DNA of 64,000 nt from Chaetoceros tenuissimus (lineage: Eukaryota; Bacillariophyta; Thalassiosirophyceae; Chaetocerotales; Chaetocerotaceae), in NCBI GenBank assembly GCA_021927905.1, contig BLLK01000020.1:186001-250000 (forward strand), in the 5' to 3' direction. Position 1 is the stretch's first letter. Every line of letters starts with the position of its first letter. A program made the translations under genes and the position numbers. Below are positions 9,274 to 19,078 of this stretch, one piece after another. Below the pieces are notes generated by a model. The model was not told the origin of the DNA, searched no databases, and was given only the letters and a program-made list of their open reading frames with translations.

Positions 9274-11144
9274 ATGAAGTTCTCAACTGCAGCAATCATC
9301 ACATCAACTCTCTCCACAGCAGCGGCATTCAGTCCCATCTCTACCACTCACACTTCTTCCACTGCTTTACATGCAAACCTCTTGAAAAATGTTGAAAACT
9401 TTTCCAAGGCGACTCTACTTGCAGGAGCCATCTGGGCATCTCCTACTCTATTGAATAACGTTAACACTGACAACAACTTGATTCAAGATTTTGTTTCTAC
9501 CACCAGAGTGGAAGCAAAGGAAATGGCATCTGGATCTGGTTCTCGTGTCAACAAGGATCCAGAAAGTTTGTTGAGATTGGGTCTTCCCATTCCAAAAGAT
9601 AAAGAGGTGCGTACTACAAAAGTATTGAATCTTTTTATTAGATTGTGGCTCACATAGTTTTAGGTACGAAAATTTCAATCCATTATTGAGGAAATTCGTC
9701 AAGATGTTCAAACCAAACGTAAATCTGCAGCATTGGATGGAGTCAAAAAATCTAAATCGACTATAAAGTCCAAAGGAGCGGAATTTCAAAAAATGTGTAG
9801 AGAACCAACCAAATGTGCTGAGATTCTCTCCACCATGGACTCGAAACTGGATCCATTGGCAAAGGAAGTGGCAGCTTCTCAAGACTTTTTGAATGGCAGT
9901 GACCAGGAACGTGCAGCATTGGATAAAGCTTATGGATATCAAGATGAATTGCAGAAATTATTGACTAACTTGGAAGAACAAATGGTGCCAGAGGGATATG
10001 TCACTCCTGTTCCAAATGATTATGATGATTTGGTACAGTTGAAAGGTGGAAGGGCTACTGTAGAGTTTGTCTTGAAAAAGGCTGGTGGTGGTGTGTTTGA
10101 TGTGGAGGGTGTGAATTATGATGAAGCAAAGATGGTAATGGTGATTGGTGAGTGTAGAAAGTACGAGTGAGCGAAGCGAACGAGTACGACGAACGAAGTG
10201 AGGAGTGCGAGCGTTATCGAGCTGCGAACGCAGCGTAGCGTAGTGAGCGCTGTGTTGTAGCGAGCTTTAGCTCACGAGTGTGTTTATCCTGGAGTGAGCT
10301 TTAGCTCACAACAGTCGGCAAAAGCAAGCGTAGCTTGATTTTACACACAGATTTACACTACAGTGTCTTTCCGAGTGAGCGAAGCGAAGGAGTGTGTTCT
10401 TTGGGAGATTGATAGTAGTATACTACAGTGCTTGTCCGAGTGAGCTTCAGCTCACGAGTGTGTTTCTCGGGAGATGCACAGCAGTATACTATTGTGTCTT
10501 TCCGAATGAGCTTCAGCTCACGAGTGTGTTTATCAACCATTCCTTTTTCATTCCAAACAATTTCAAACTCACACTTCCACCTCAACTTCAACCTCTCAAC
10601 AGACGGATTCACAGCACCAGTTACTGGAGGAAACTTTGTAGACCTTGTACAAAAAGGATTCTACACCAACATGAAGATTCAAAGATCAGATGGATTTGTA
10701 GTACAAACTGGTGATCCAGATGGTCCAGCTGATGGATATGTTGGAACACCAGGTAAGGCAGTTGGAAAGGGGAAACATGGAGAAAGATTGATTCCATGTG
10801 AGATTTTCGTCAAGGGGGATAAAGGACCTTTTTATGAGTCTACAATAGAAGATGAGGGACGTGGTGGTCAAGCGACTGTTTTGCCATTTAGTAGTTATGG
10901 AGCTATGGGATGGGCGAGAGAGGAATATGATGCAAATAGTGGAAGTAGTCAATTCTTTTGGTTGTTGTTTGATAGTGATTTGACTCCTGCTGGAAAGAAT
11001 GTGTTGGATGGAAGATACCCATGTTTTGGATACGTTGTCAAAGGAGCAGACTTTTTGAGAGACATCAAGGAAGATGATGAGATTGTTTCGGCAAAGGTAT
11101 TGGATGGACTTGAGTTCCTTGTTCAGCCAAAGGCTTCTGAGTAA
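9274..11144 (+). CDS. CYP38: Thylakoid-lumen cyclophilin-like protein CYP38/TLP40
   Basis: Three exons: 9274-9606, 9664-10147 and 10603-11144; introns of 57 and 455 nt; 452 residues. Signal peptide with AAAFSP (plastid site) is followed by a second hydrophobic stretch (LLAGAIWASPTLL), as expected for lumen import. A helical PsbQ-like bundle (VRKFQSIIEEIRQDV onward) precedes the cyclophilin-like domain with GFTAPVTGGNFVDLV, IQRSDGFVVQTGDP and SSQFFWLL, all close to Arabidopsis CYP38. CYP38 is a lumenal factor for photosystem II assembly and repair, and the plant protein lacks appreciable isomerase activity. Splice joins restore the conserved text exactly. The second intron is filled with palindromic repeats. 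Confidence 0.92.
10148..10602 (+). repeat. Repeat-filled intron 2 of the CYP38 gene
   Basis: The 455-nt intron contains about three copies of a 65-66 bp unit (about 10358-10550), each with a hairpin core such as GTGAGCTTCAGCTCAC at 10440-10455 and a near copy at 10506-10521. Related palindromes occur at 10262-10273 and 10294-10309, and the front part carries GAGTGAGCGAAGCGAA motifs. It is clearly richer in G+C than its surroundings. Splice sites are GTGAGT and CAACAG. Confidence 0.75.
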
Positions 11145-11539
11145 AGAAGCTTATAGGTTAAAAATCAGATACAAGATGAAACGAAAGAATAAATGGATCA
11201 TATATTTACATGAAAGCTAAAACTAATGAATAAATTCCTAAGCTTGACGAAATTCAATGAAGCTTTAAGCTCACTATTTTAGAATGATGATGCGACTAAA
11301 TGAATAACAAAGTGAAATTGAATTCGACGCTTTAGCAACTGAAGGAACGAAAATTTTACTCGATAAAAAGATGCTATCTTGTCAATAGGCTCCGCTTAAA
11401 TTACAAGATTACAAATATTTCCCCCCCTTTTTTTGTGTTGGTGTAGTTTAGTTTCTTTTGCTACTCTCTTGGCCCAAAAATACGCCAACTTTGAGCACTA
11501 TTACATATAAGTTCAAAGTAGCACCAATTGAGCTTGGAT
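11145..11539. other. Intergenic region between convergent genes
   Basis: 395 nt holding the 3' ends of CYP38 and the secreted Pro/Ser protein. A C-run followed by a T-run lies near 11421-11436. I see no other structure. Confidence 0.5.
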
Positions 11540-12079
11540 TTAAATCTCACAACCACGCACTCTAGGTACTCTACATGCACAGCTGGACTTTGGTGCTTTT
11601 GGAGTCTTGGGAGCCTTTAACTTTCTCTCAGTATTTCCATCTGCAGAGATCTCAATGTCGACAATGTCTACTTCTTTCTCCTTGAGTTCACGCATCTTTG
11701 GAAATTTTGTTGGCTTATCCCAATTGCGATCATAAGAACATAGACCAGGAACACAGACAAAGTCTTCATCATCTTCACAGTCAACCTTGCAGCGACCATC
11801 AAGTTTGACACAGATGTCGTTTTCAGGGTCCTTCTTTTTGCATTGTTCGTCATCTAGCCAGGTTGGCTCGGAAGTAGGAACTGATGATGGAAATGATGAC
11901 GGAGTTTCCGAAGGTACCATAGAAGGAAAAGTTGAGGGATTATCTGAAGGAACCGATGAAGGAAGAGATGAGGGACTGTCGGAAGGAACCGTAGAGGGAG
12001 TTTTTGTAAACAAAGCGGCAGCTTGATCAAAGAGAAGAAAGAGCTGCATCACGTGAATAACAACCTTTGAGAACTTCAT
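11540..12079 (-). CDS. Small secreted protein with Pro-Ser repeats
   Basis: 179 residues. Signal peptide (about 1-23), then a low-complexity region of tandem PSxxPS units with acidic and hydrophobic spacers (about 28-70). A Cys-rich acidic part follows (CKKKDPENDIC, CKVDCEDDEDFVC, PGLC) and a basic tail ends CACRVPRVRGCEI. Pro/Ser repeats of this style are common in diatom cell-surface and secreted proteins. No catalytic domain is recognised; extracellular-matrix or frustule association is a guess. Single exon. Confidence 0.65.
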   Translation of the reverse strand: MKFSKVVIHVMQLFLLFDQAAALFTKTPSTVPSDSPSSLPSSVPSDNPSTFPSMVPSETPSSFPSSVPTSEPTWLDDEQCKKKDPENDICVKLDGRCKVDCEDDEDFVCVPGLCSYDRNWDKPTKFPKMRELKEKEVDIVDIEISADGNTERKLKAPKTPKAPKSSCACRVPRVRGCEI

Positions 12080-12591
12080 TTTGATTAATGTTTCGTTTTA
12101 ATCAATTTACAACTAATTTGTTCATAATAGCCTTATTTAAGATTTTCCAATTCAACAGTCAACCTGAATTCATAAAGATAAAGAAATTCACTGAGTTCCA
12201 GATCTACTATATACTCTTGATAGATCACAAGGAAAGTGCTAGCGAACTCATTGAATCAATTGAAATAGGACGTGTTTGTTATAGATGTGTGAGAGAAGAG
12301 GATAGAGAAGGCTTGCCTGTAACGTTTTTTCTAACCGACACAGAAAAAGCAGAGATGTGATAAACCAAGATTTATGCTGTCATTACTCCCTAACAGCCAG
12401 TGGTGATAAAAGAATCATAGAATTGAAAGGTAAAAGGCAACTAATAGACAACACACTTGAACTTGGAAGAGAACAAAAGCGAGCGAGAAAGTGGTTATTG
12501 ATTTCTGAGCGAATCAAAAAATAAGCAAGCAGATGAAGAATGATTACAAACAGAGAAATAGAAGATCACACGCAAAGATATACACATTCTT
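12080..12591. other. Intergenic, duplicated flank of the Kazal-like array
   Basis: Sequence at about 12480-12591 (ACAACACACTTGAAC, GAATGATTACAAACAGAG) is recognisably related to 14865-15030, the 3' flank of the second Kazal-like copy. An open frame at 12088-12360 has no recognisable features and is not called. Confidence 0.45.
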
Positions 12592-12696
12592 TTTTATATA
12601 CTAGAAAATAGATCTTACTTCATATTTCAAATGCATCATCGTTAATGCGCAAGTCTCGCAACACTTTCTCTTCACCTTTCCTTCACAATACCGCAT
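12592..12696 (-). pseudogene. Relic 3' end of a third Kazal-like gene copy
   Basis: The minus strand reads RYCEGKVKRKCCETCA, matching the last residues RYCKGKVKRKCCESCA of the gene at 12816-14336. The flanking AGATCTTACTTCAT and ATGCATCATCGTTAATGCGCAAG also match the 3' ends of both complete copies. The usual stop after the final Ala is lost (TAA to TTA). Only about 50 nt of coding sequence remain, so this is a leftover of a deleted or partial tandem copy. Confidence 0.7.
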
Positions 12697-12815
12697 CAAA
12701 GGAAGCGAATAGATAAAATTAAAATCTTTCGAAATATCTCTACAGAAAGATGCGAACATTCTTTCTTTACATATATTATAGATCTTACTTCATTTTCCAA
12801 ATGCATCAGCATCGA

Positions 12816-14336
12816 TTATGCACAAGACTCACAACACTTTCTCTTCACCTTTCCTTTGCAATACCTCGATTTTCTTTTGCCTCTCTTCTTGGGCTTACCT
12901 TTCTCAAACCATGAGCAATCAGCTGATTTGCCATTCTTGAGTTTGAACTTGAAATCGCTCTCATCCTCACATTTCTCCCTCTTACAAGCATTGCAGCATT
13001 TTGTAGCAGTCTCACCCTTGCAATACATATCTTGACGTTTCCTGGTATGCTTTTTCGAAATGAAAGAGCATCTTCTCTCATTTCCATTATCGAGCTTGAA
13101 CTTGTAAGAAGTCAAATCTTCACATACAGAATCCTCATCACAAGGTTTATGAAGAAAGATATTGTTGCCAATAGTACATGCCTGTTTGCAAGTCTCTGCT
13201 GTAAATTCCTTTGGTGAGGCAGCAGTTGCCAGACATTGATTTTTGTATACACATTCTAGATTACCGCATTTGACTGGATCATAAGTAGTAGGACAAGCTA
13301 TATCGGCGGGACTTTCAGGGCAAACCTTTTTGCAAGTCTTGGCTGTAGTAAATAAGTATGAAGAAGCTTTTGCAAGACATGGATTGTCATATTCGCATTC
13401 TAGATCGCCACATTTGACTGGATCGTAATAAAATTTCGAACAGGCTATATCTTCATAACTGGACTTTTCTGGAGGGCAAACTTTATTCGGCGAATCATCT
13501 AAGAGTTCGCAAGTCTCCTCGGTAAAGTCGCTTGAAGCACTAGTCGCATAGCATTGATTGTCATATTCACATTTTAGATCGCCACATTTCACTGGATCAA
13601 GATCGTAACTATACCTGGCACAAGTTACATCATCATCAGTAGCGGACCATACAGGAGGGCAAGCATTGCTAGGCGGTTCATCTAACTTTTTGCAATTCTC
13701 AGCAGTGAATTCCTCTGAAGCCAATTTGGCAAGACATTGATTGTCATATTCACACTCAAAATTTTCGCCACATTTCACTGGATCGTATTTTTCGATGCAA
13801 GAACTTTGAGGGCAAAAGTAATGTTCTCCTTTTGACTTGTTTAATCGAATATTTTCTTCGGTGCAAGGATGGGAACTTTTGGGACAACCACTACGAGGTT
13901 TTTCATTTAAATTTTTACAAGTCCTGGTAGTGAAGTCTCTTGAAGCAGCGGTAGCAATACATTGGTTGTCGTATTCACATTCAAAGTTTTCGCCACATGT
14001 CACAGGATCATATAATTTAATACAACCCACGACAGGGTCAGGATCAGGGCATAGTTTACTGCAAGTCTCGGTAGTAAACCACGTCGAGGCAGCAGTTGCA
14101 AAACATTGATTGTCATATGTACATTGAAAAGGTTTGTTGCCGCATTTCACCGGATCATATACTTCAATGCAATGTTCATCAGTAGGATTTTTAGGGCAAA
14201 CAAAATAAGGAGAAACAGAATCAGGAGGTATTCTCTTGGCACATGCTGATCTCACTTGATGTGTAAACAGAAGTGCTTCTAGGATAAAACGATATAGAAA
14301 GTGATGGGAAGTATGGATCGGTCTGTTTGATTTCAT
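12816..14336 (-). CDS. Secreted Kazal-like repeat protein, copy 1
   Basis: 506 residues with an N-terminal signal segment (about 10-32). Six Cys-rich repeats follow, of the form YDPVKCG..CEYDNQCLATAAS..FTAETCKK, which resemble degenerate Kazal domains (YDPVCGSDG.TY.N.C). The C-terminus has two copies of another Cys module (CEDxxxFKFKLxNGxxxxCSW...YCKG...CC.AC), very basic in the second copy and similar to ShK-like modules frequent in diatom secreted proteins. Kazal domains inhibit serine proteases; whether these do is unknown. It forms a tandem pair with the gene at 15083-16625, and the duplicated unit includes both flanks. Single exon. Confidence 0.75.
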   Translation of the reverse strand: MKSNRPIHTSHHFLYRFILEALLFTHQVRSACAKRIPPDSVSPYFVCPKNPTDEHCIEVYDPVKCGNKPFQCTYDNQCFATAASTWFTTETCSKLCPDPDPVVGCIKLYDPVTCGENFECEYDNQCIATAASRDFTTRTCKNLNEKPRSGCPKSSHPCTEENIRLNKSKGEHYFCPQSSCIEKYDPVKCGENFECEYDNQCLAKLASEEFTAENCKKLDEPPSNACPPVWSATDDDVTCARYSYDLDPVKCGDLKCEYDNQCYATSASSDFTEETCELLDDSPNKVCPPEKSSYEDIACSKFYYDPVKCGDLECEYDNPCLAKASSYLFTTAKTCKKVCPESPADIACPTTYDPVKCGNLECVYKNQCLATAASPKEFTAETCKQACTIGNNIFLHKPCDEDSVCEDLTSYKFKLDNGNERRCSFISKKHTRKRQDMYCKGETATKCCNACKREKCEDESDFKFKLKNGKSADCSWFEKGKPKKRGKRKSRYCKGKVKRKCCESCA

Positions 14337-15082
14337 GCTGATTTTTCATCATTGAATGCATTCATCCAATAATGAGGCATGGAAAAGGTAACAGAAGCAA
14401 GTAGACACGTTCATCAGTGAAGCAAACCTATTGAAAATGTGATAATTTTGGAAAATTCATACTCGTAGGTTCGCTCTTTTCGAAACCGTATGAATGCTTG
14501 ACAAGTGATAAAGACATCACGGTTCTCGAATCTGAAGACGAAAAGTGTCTTCGCTTTTCAAATCAAAGCCACTTCTTGAAAATTCTTCCACCCACACATT
14601 CATTGGAAGTGTTTCAAAGAAATACTAGTGCACTTTCATCACATACATGTTATCTCAAGCAACCATTCAACTTCGCGACATTCGCAGAAGTTGAAGTTTG
14701 TTCTTTTGAAGAAATTGTCGTAAACTAAATAACGTTTCTTCTAACTGGCACTAAACCAAAGAAAAAGAAAAAGAGAAAATGATTTTGAAAGCACTTGAAA
14801 CTAACTAGGATAAAAGGAAAAATTGATCACCAGACTTCATGCCATGTATATAAATGAAAAAGAGGCAACTATAGACAACACGCTCATTGAACAAGAAGGC
14901 GAGAAGGAGGATGCTGATGTCCGATTCAAATGAAGCAAAGAGATAGACAAAATGCCATCTTTCAAAATATACTACAAACATGTGTTTGTAAAGAATGATT
15001 ACAACCTGAGGAATAGAGAATCATACATTCTTTCTTTATATATATATTATAGATCTTACTTCATTTTCACATGCATCATCGT
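14337..15082. other. Intergenic spacer of the Kazal-like tandem array
   Basis: Contains the promoter of copy 1. Its region 14440-14540 (GGAAAATTCATAC, GCTTGACAA, TCTGAAGACGAAAAGTGTCTT) parallels 16745-16880 upstream of copy 2, so the promoter was duplicated with the gene. 15030-15082 is the 3' flank of copy 2, with a TATATATATTATAGATCTTAC motif shared by all three copies. No other gene is seen. Confidence 0.6.
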
Positions 15083-16625
15083 TTATGCGCAAGACTCGCA
15101 ACACGTTCTCTTCACCTTTCCTTTACAATACCTCGATTTTCTTTTGCCTCTCTTCTTGGGCTTACCTTTCTGAAACCATGAGCAACCAGCTGATTTACCA
15201 TTCTTGAGTTTGAACTTGAAATCTTCTTTATCCTCACATTTCTCCCTCTTACAAGCATTGCAACATGCTGTAGCAGTCTCACCATTGCAATACATCTCTT
15301 GACGTTTCCTGGTATCCTTCTTTGTAATGAAAGAGCATCTTCTCTCATTTCCATTATCAAGCTTGAACTTGTAAGAAGTCGAATCTTCGCATACAGAATC
15401 CTCGCAGAGTTCATCATGTAGGAAAATATTGTTGCTAGTCTTGCATGACTTTTTGCAAGTATCTGCAGTAAAGTTGCTTGAAGCAGCAGTTGCCAGACAT
15501 TGATTTTTCATATTCACATGTATGATCTTCACCACATTTCACTGGATCATAAGTAGTAGGACAAGCTATATCGGCGGAACTTTCAGGGCAAACCTTTTGG
15601 CAAGTCTCGGCAGTAAATAAGTATGAAGCTGCAGTAGCGCTACATTGGTTGTTGAATTCGCATTCTGAACCTTCACATATCACAGGATCGTACACGTCTT
15701 CACAATCATCATCCTGTTTGTATTTTTCCAGGCAACCAGTCTTTTCACAAGTATCGGCAGTAAAGCCGCTGAAAGAAGAAGTCGCTGTGCATTGGTTTTG
15801 GTATTCACATTTACCACATTTCACAGGATCGTAAAGATCTTCACAAACATTCCGTGCTTGTACGAAGCTCTTAGGGCAAACATTCCAACAATTTGCGGTA
15901 GAGAATCCAGCAGCATTAGCAAAACATTGATTTTGGTATTCACATTCATAAGTTTTTCCCGTAATATCTTTCCAACATTCGACTGGATCGACAACGTCGA
16001 TACTACAGGCACTATTATTGGAACTGTCAGGGCAAACCTTGTCGCAAGTTTCGGCAGTAAAGTTGCTGGAAGCAACAGTGGCGAAACATTGATTGTCATA
16101 AATGCATTTAACTGAAAGAGTTTTGATACCACATTCCACTGGATCTTCTTGATACGAGCAAGCACTACTGTACGTAGGACTTTGAGGGCAAAGCTTCACG
16201 CAAGTCTCGGCAGTAAATTCGCTGGAAGCAGTAGTGGCGAAACATTGATTGTCATATCTGCATTGATCTTTGCCACATTCAACTGGATCATAACGACTCT
16301 CCCAACCCATACAATGAAAAGTAGAACCTTTTTTAGGGCAGCGGTTAGAGTTAAGCTTCTTGCAATGCCATTCAGGATATTTGCCGTGTTCAAGATCGGC
16401 GAGACATTGATTGTCATATCTGCATCGAAGTTCAGAACCTTTATGATAACATTCAACTGGATCATAAGGACTTGTTGAACAATCATGAAAAGTACGAGCA
16501 GAAGGGTTTGGGCAGACTACCTGTCCTGAATTTGCAAATTTCACTTGACTTGTGGTGAGAATTACTAATAGGACGAAACAAAAGTGGCTGTGTGGATAAT
16601 TATGGTATGGTTTGTTAGATTTCAT
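15083..16625 (-). CDS. Secreted Kazal-like repeat protein, copy 2, with a frameshift
   Basis: Starts at the MKSNKP methionine (16625), aligned with MKSNRP of copy 1; a signal segment follows. About eight Kazal-like repeats (RYDPVECG..CRYDNQCFATTAS) and then the same double C-terminal Cys module. The frame is interrupted once: in the T-run at 15504-15508 (an A-run on the coding strand) one extra base shifts the frame inside the last Kazal-like repeat, and homology continues in the next frame to the stop at 15083. It is otherwise intact, so it is either a recent inactivation, a strain variant or a homopolymer sequencing error. The repeats are more diverged from each other than those of copy 1. 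Confidence 0.7.
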
Positions 16626-17024
16626 GATGTATGCTTTCATTGAATGTATTAATTCAACAATAAGATTGAAAAACTCAAATAGAAAAAGAATGAAATAAAC
16701 TGAACTGTACGCTTTCATCAAGTAAAACAAACATGAGTACCAAAATGTGATAGTTTTGGAAAATGTGATAATTTTGTAGGTATTCCAGGTTCGCCCTTTT
16801 TAGATACTGTAATGACTGCTTGACAATGATGGCACAGACACATACATACTTCGAAACTCGAGGACGAAATGTCTTTTATTTGTTCCACATTCTGAAATAG
16901 TATTTGATACAAGTAAGTGCTGCTCAAAACATGAAATGTTCTTTTAAGAATACATATTAAAGTAATAATAATTACTTTAATCATAGCTCAACATTCAACT
17001 CCGCGACATTTGTACACAAAACTT
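16626..17024. other. Intergenic, promoter of Kazal-like copy 2
   Basis: 399 nt. The part at 16745-16880 is duplicated upstream of copy 1 (TTTTGGAAAAT, CAGGTTCGCCCTTTTTAGA, GCTTGACAATG). The remaining sequence is AT-rich and ends at the stop codon of the Nudix-like gene. Confidence 0.5.
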
Positions 17025-18758
17025 TTAGTAAACCTCGTCAATAGTCTCAAGTGACTCACTCGATCTCGCTGTAGTAATGAAGCCACCTCCACCACTACGT
17101 CTCTTTTTCTTCTTCATCTTCTTCATCATGGATGAAAAGAAGCTTCTTCCACGAACACTCACACTAATGTCATCTTGGATATCATCTTCCTCAAAAGTTG
17201 CAGTAGACTTGGACAAGTTTGCCTTGTTTAAAAGAAACAAAGCACACATGATTTTCATATCAGCAGATACCTTCCACATTTCTTGTATAGGCACAACTCT
17301 CAATGAAATCAATGCTCCTTCTTCTCTCTGTTCACTAAACTTGGACCTCATCATGAGCAAATGATCTTTGGAAATTTCTTTTCTCAAGTGCATAATTTTC
17401 ACGTGTTCTCCACTCACGGATGGACTTGGACACATTCCAAGTTCATTGTTCAAATGGTTGTATTTATACGCTGCTTCCGATAAGTTCGTCAGCATATTCA
17501 TGTTGATTTCAAGTCCAAACGCTTCTTCAATTTCTTTAATTTCAAATCCAAACAATCTTTCATCTTCATAATCAATCTTTCCAACTGGCAATTCCAATGC
17601 GGATACTGATCCAACAGGCACACGAGGTTTATCCACAAGAACAGACCAAGAAGATTCATCTTCAATACATACCAATTCGAGTAAAAGTCCAACATAGCAA
17701 TCACGAAGATAACATACTCCCGACATAACTTCTTCTTCCAATTCAAGTTCTTCATCAATCAACACACAAGCAGTAGACATTTTAATCATATCTACACGAT
17801 CCTCTACAAAATCGACTGATTGAATGTCAACATGACGAATTTCAAGTCGTTTATTACCCACTACCCGACTCAATTTCTTGGTCCATTGATGAAAAGGAGA
17901 GGATAAGAGTGCAGATGTTGCTTCTTCGTGTGTCATACTAGAAGAATATTGAACGGGTACATCATGACCTGCAAATTCAAATGAAAGAGCGTCATTTTCA
18001 TCTCGAAGTATGTCTCCAATCATTTTACGTGTCAAATCGGATGAATCTCGTTCTTCACTAGGTGTAGATTCTTTAATCATAACTTTATCATCACGACTCT
18101 TATTAACAGAGATTTCAGCTTCTTCTTCCGATTCAGATTGATCCGAAGAATGATTTTGGAAAAGGGTGTGAAATTTCTTCTTTTCAATAATGGATGAGTG
18201 GACTTTGGACGCTGTGGTTGGTCTCGATGCAGTGGTTGGTCGAGGGACATCAATTTCTTTTTCTAGAGGAGGTTCAGGTACAGTTTCTACCTCCTTTGGT
18301 TTGCTGAGATTTGCAACTTTTTTCGCTGCAGCTTCAGATACTGTTTCAGTCTTTTTAATCTTTTTAGGTGCATCGGCTGACTTTGTTTTCTTGACTGCTG
18401 CTGAAGATGAAGAAGTCTTGGTCGACTTTACCTTTTTGATAGTCGATGCTTTGGAAGAGGAGGAGGGAGATGCTTTACTAGTTACTGATGCTTTACCAGA
18501 AGAAGAAGAAGGTTTCTTTGGTTTCTTGGCAGCTGCTTCATTTTTCTTGACGGTGCGATCTTTGGAAACGCGATTGATGGCTCGTTGCATCGATGCCGAG
18601 TTGTCCACCTTTCCTACTTTCATTGAAGCACTGGTTGGTTTCTTGACGGCTGTAGCTTCTACCATTGCTAAGAAATGTGATGCTGTTGCTTGGTGATTTA
18701 TTTCCTTCTTGAATAAATGCCTAGCTTGCAGAAGCAAAGAAAAAAAACACATCCTCAT
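17025..18758 (-). CDS. Nudix-like protein related to ADP-sugar diphosphatase, degenerate box
   Basis: 577 residues from the first ATG; an internal start at 18665 (MVEATAVKK) would remove 31 residues and may be the real one. Residues about 35-270 are disordered, rich in Lys, Ser and Ala, with basic patches. The C-terminal half resembles plant NUDT14: ALELPVGKID leads into the Nudix helix KEIEEAFGL, and CPSPSVSGEHVKIMHL fits the CFPSPGG..E region. The Nudix box REUxEExGU is altered: Arg to Lys and the last Glu to Ala, the latter a metal ligand. It may bind nucleotide-sugar without hydrolysing it. The basic tail suggests nuclear or nucleic-acid contact, which is inference. Confidence 0.62.
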   Translation of the reverse strand: MRMCFFSLLLQARHLFKKEINHQATASHFLAMVEATAVKKPTSASMKVGKVDNSASMQRAINRVSKDRTVKKNEAAAKKPKKPSSSSGKASVTSKASPSSSSKASTIKKVKSTKTSSSSAAVKKTKSADAPKKIKKTETVSEAAAKKVANLSKPKEVETVPEPPLEKEIDVPRPTTASRPTTASKVHSSIIEKKKFHTLFQNHSSDQSESEEEAEISVNKSRDDKVMIKESTPSEERDSSDLTRKMIGDILRDENDALSFEFAGHDVPVQYSSSMTHEEATSALLSSPFHQWTKKLSRVVGNKRLEIRHVDIQSVDFVEDRVDMIKMSTACVLIDEELELEEEVMSGVCYLRDCYVGLLLELVCIEDESSWSVLVDKPRVPVGSVSALELPVGKIDYEDERLFGFEIKEIEEAFGLEINMNMLTNLSEAAYKYNHLNNELGMCPSPSVSGEHVKIMHLRKEISKDHLLMMRSKFSEQREEGALISLRVVPIQEMWKVSADMKIMCALFLLNKANLSKSTATFEEDDIQDDISVSVRGRSFFSSMMKKMKKKKRRSGGGGFITTARSSESLETIDEVY

Positions 18759-19078
18759 CCTTTTTCGATTTTTGATGCGTTGAGTCGTAGATAAATAGCG
18801 TCAAATAGGACGTTTAGCTCATTATTATAGGTATTTAGCTAATGACAGAATTGTAATTTTTTGAAGAGGAACAAATAAAAGAAAAAAGAAGTTGAAGGTA
18901 CTTCCAAAAAGAATTACAATAAAAGAATAATGATTTATACAAGGATATGACATGGCAATAGAAATAGGTATGATACGTGACAAGAATGTATAAGTCCACC
19001 CAAAATCTTGTGAAGACAAGAGAAGCGCCAACAATTTTGCTTTTCTCTCCTTTTTCCTTTATTTCATAAATCCTTTCC
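18759..19078. other. Divergent intergenic region
   Basis: 320 nt between the Nudix-like and coiled-coil gene starts; AT-rich with a pyrimidine-rich stretch (TTTTCTCTCCTTTTTCC) just before the coiled-coil ATG. No specific element recognised. Confidence 0.45.

Noticed and set aside
12088-12360. Open frame of 90 codons on the plus strand
   Set aside because: No recognisable domain or homology by eye, and it lies in the promoter side of the secreted Pro/Ser gene; probably chance in AT-rich DNA.
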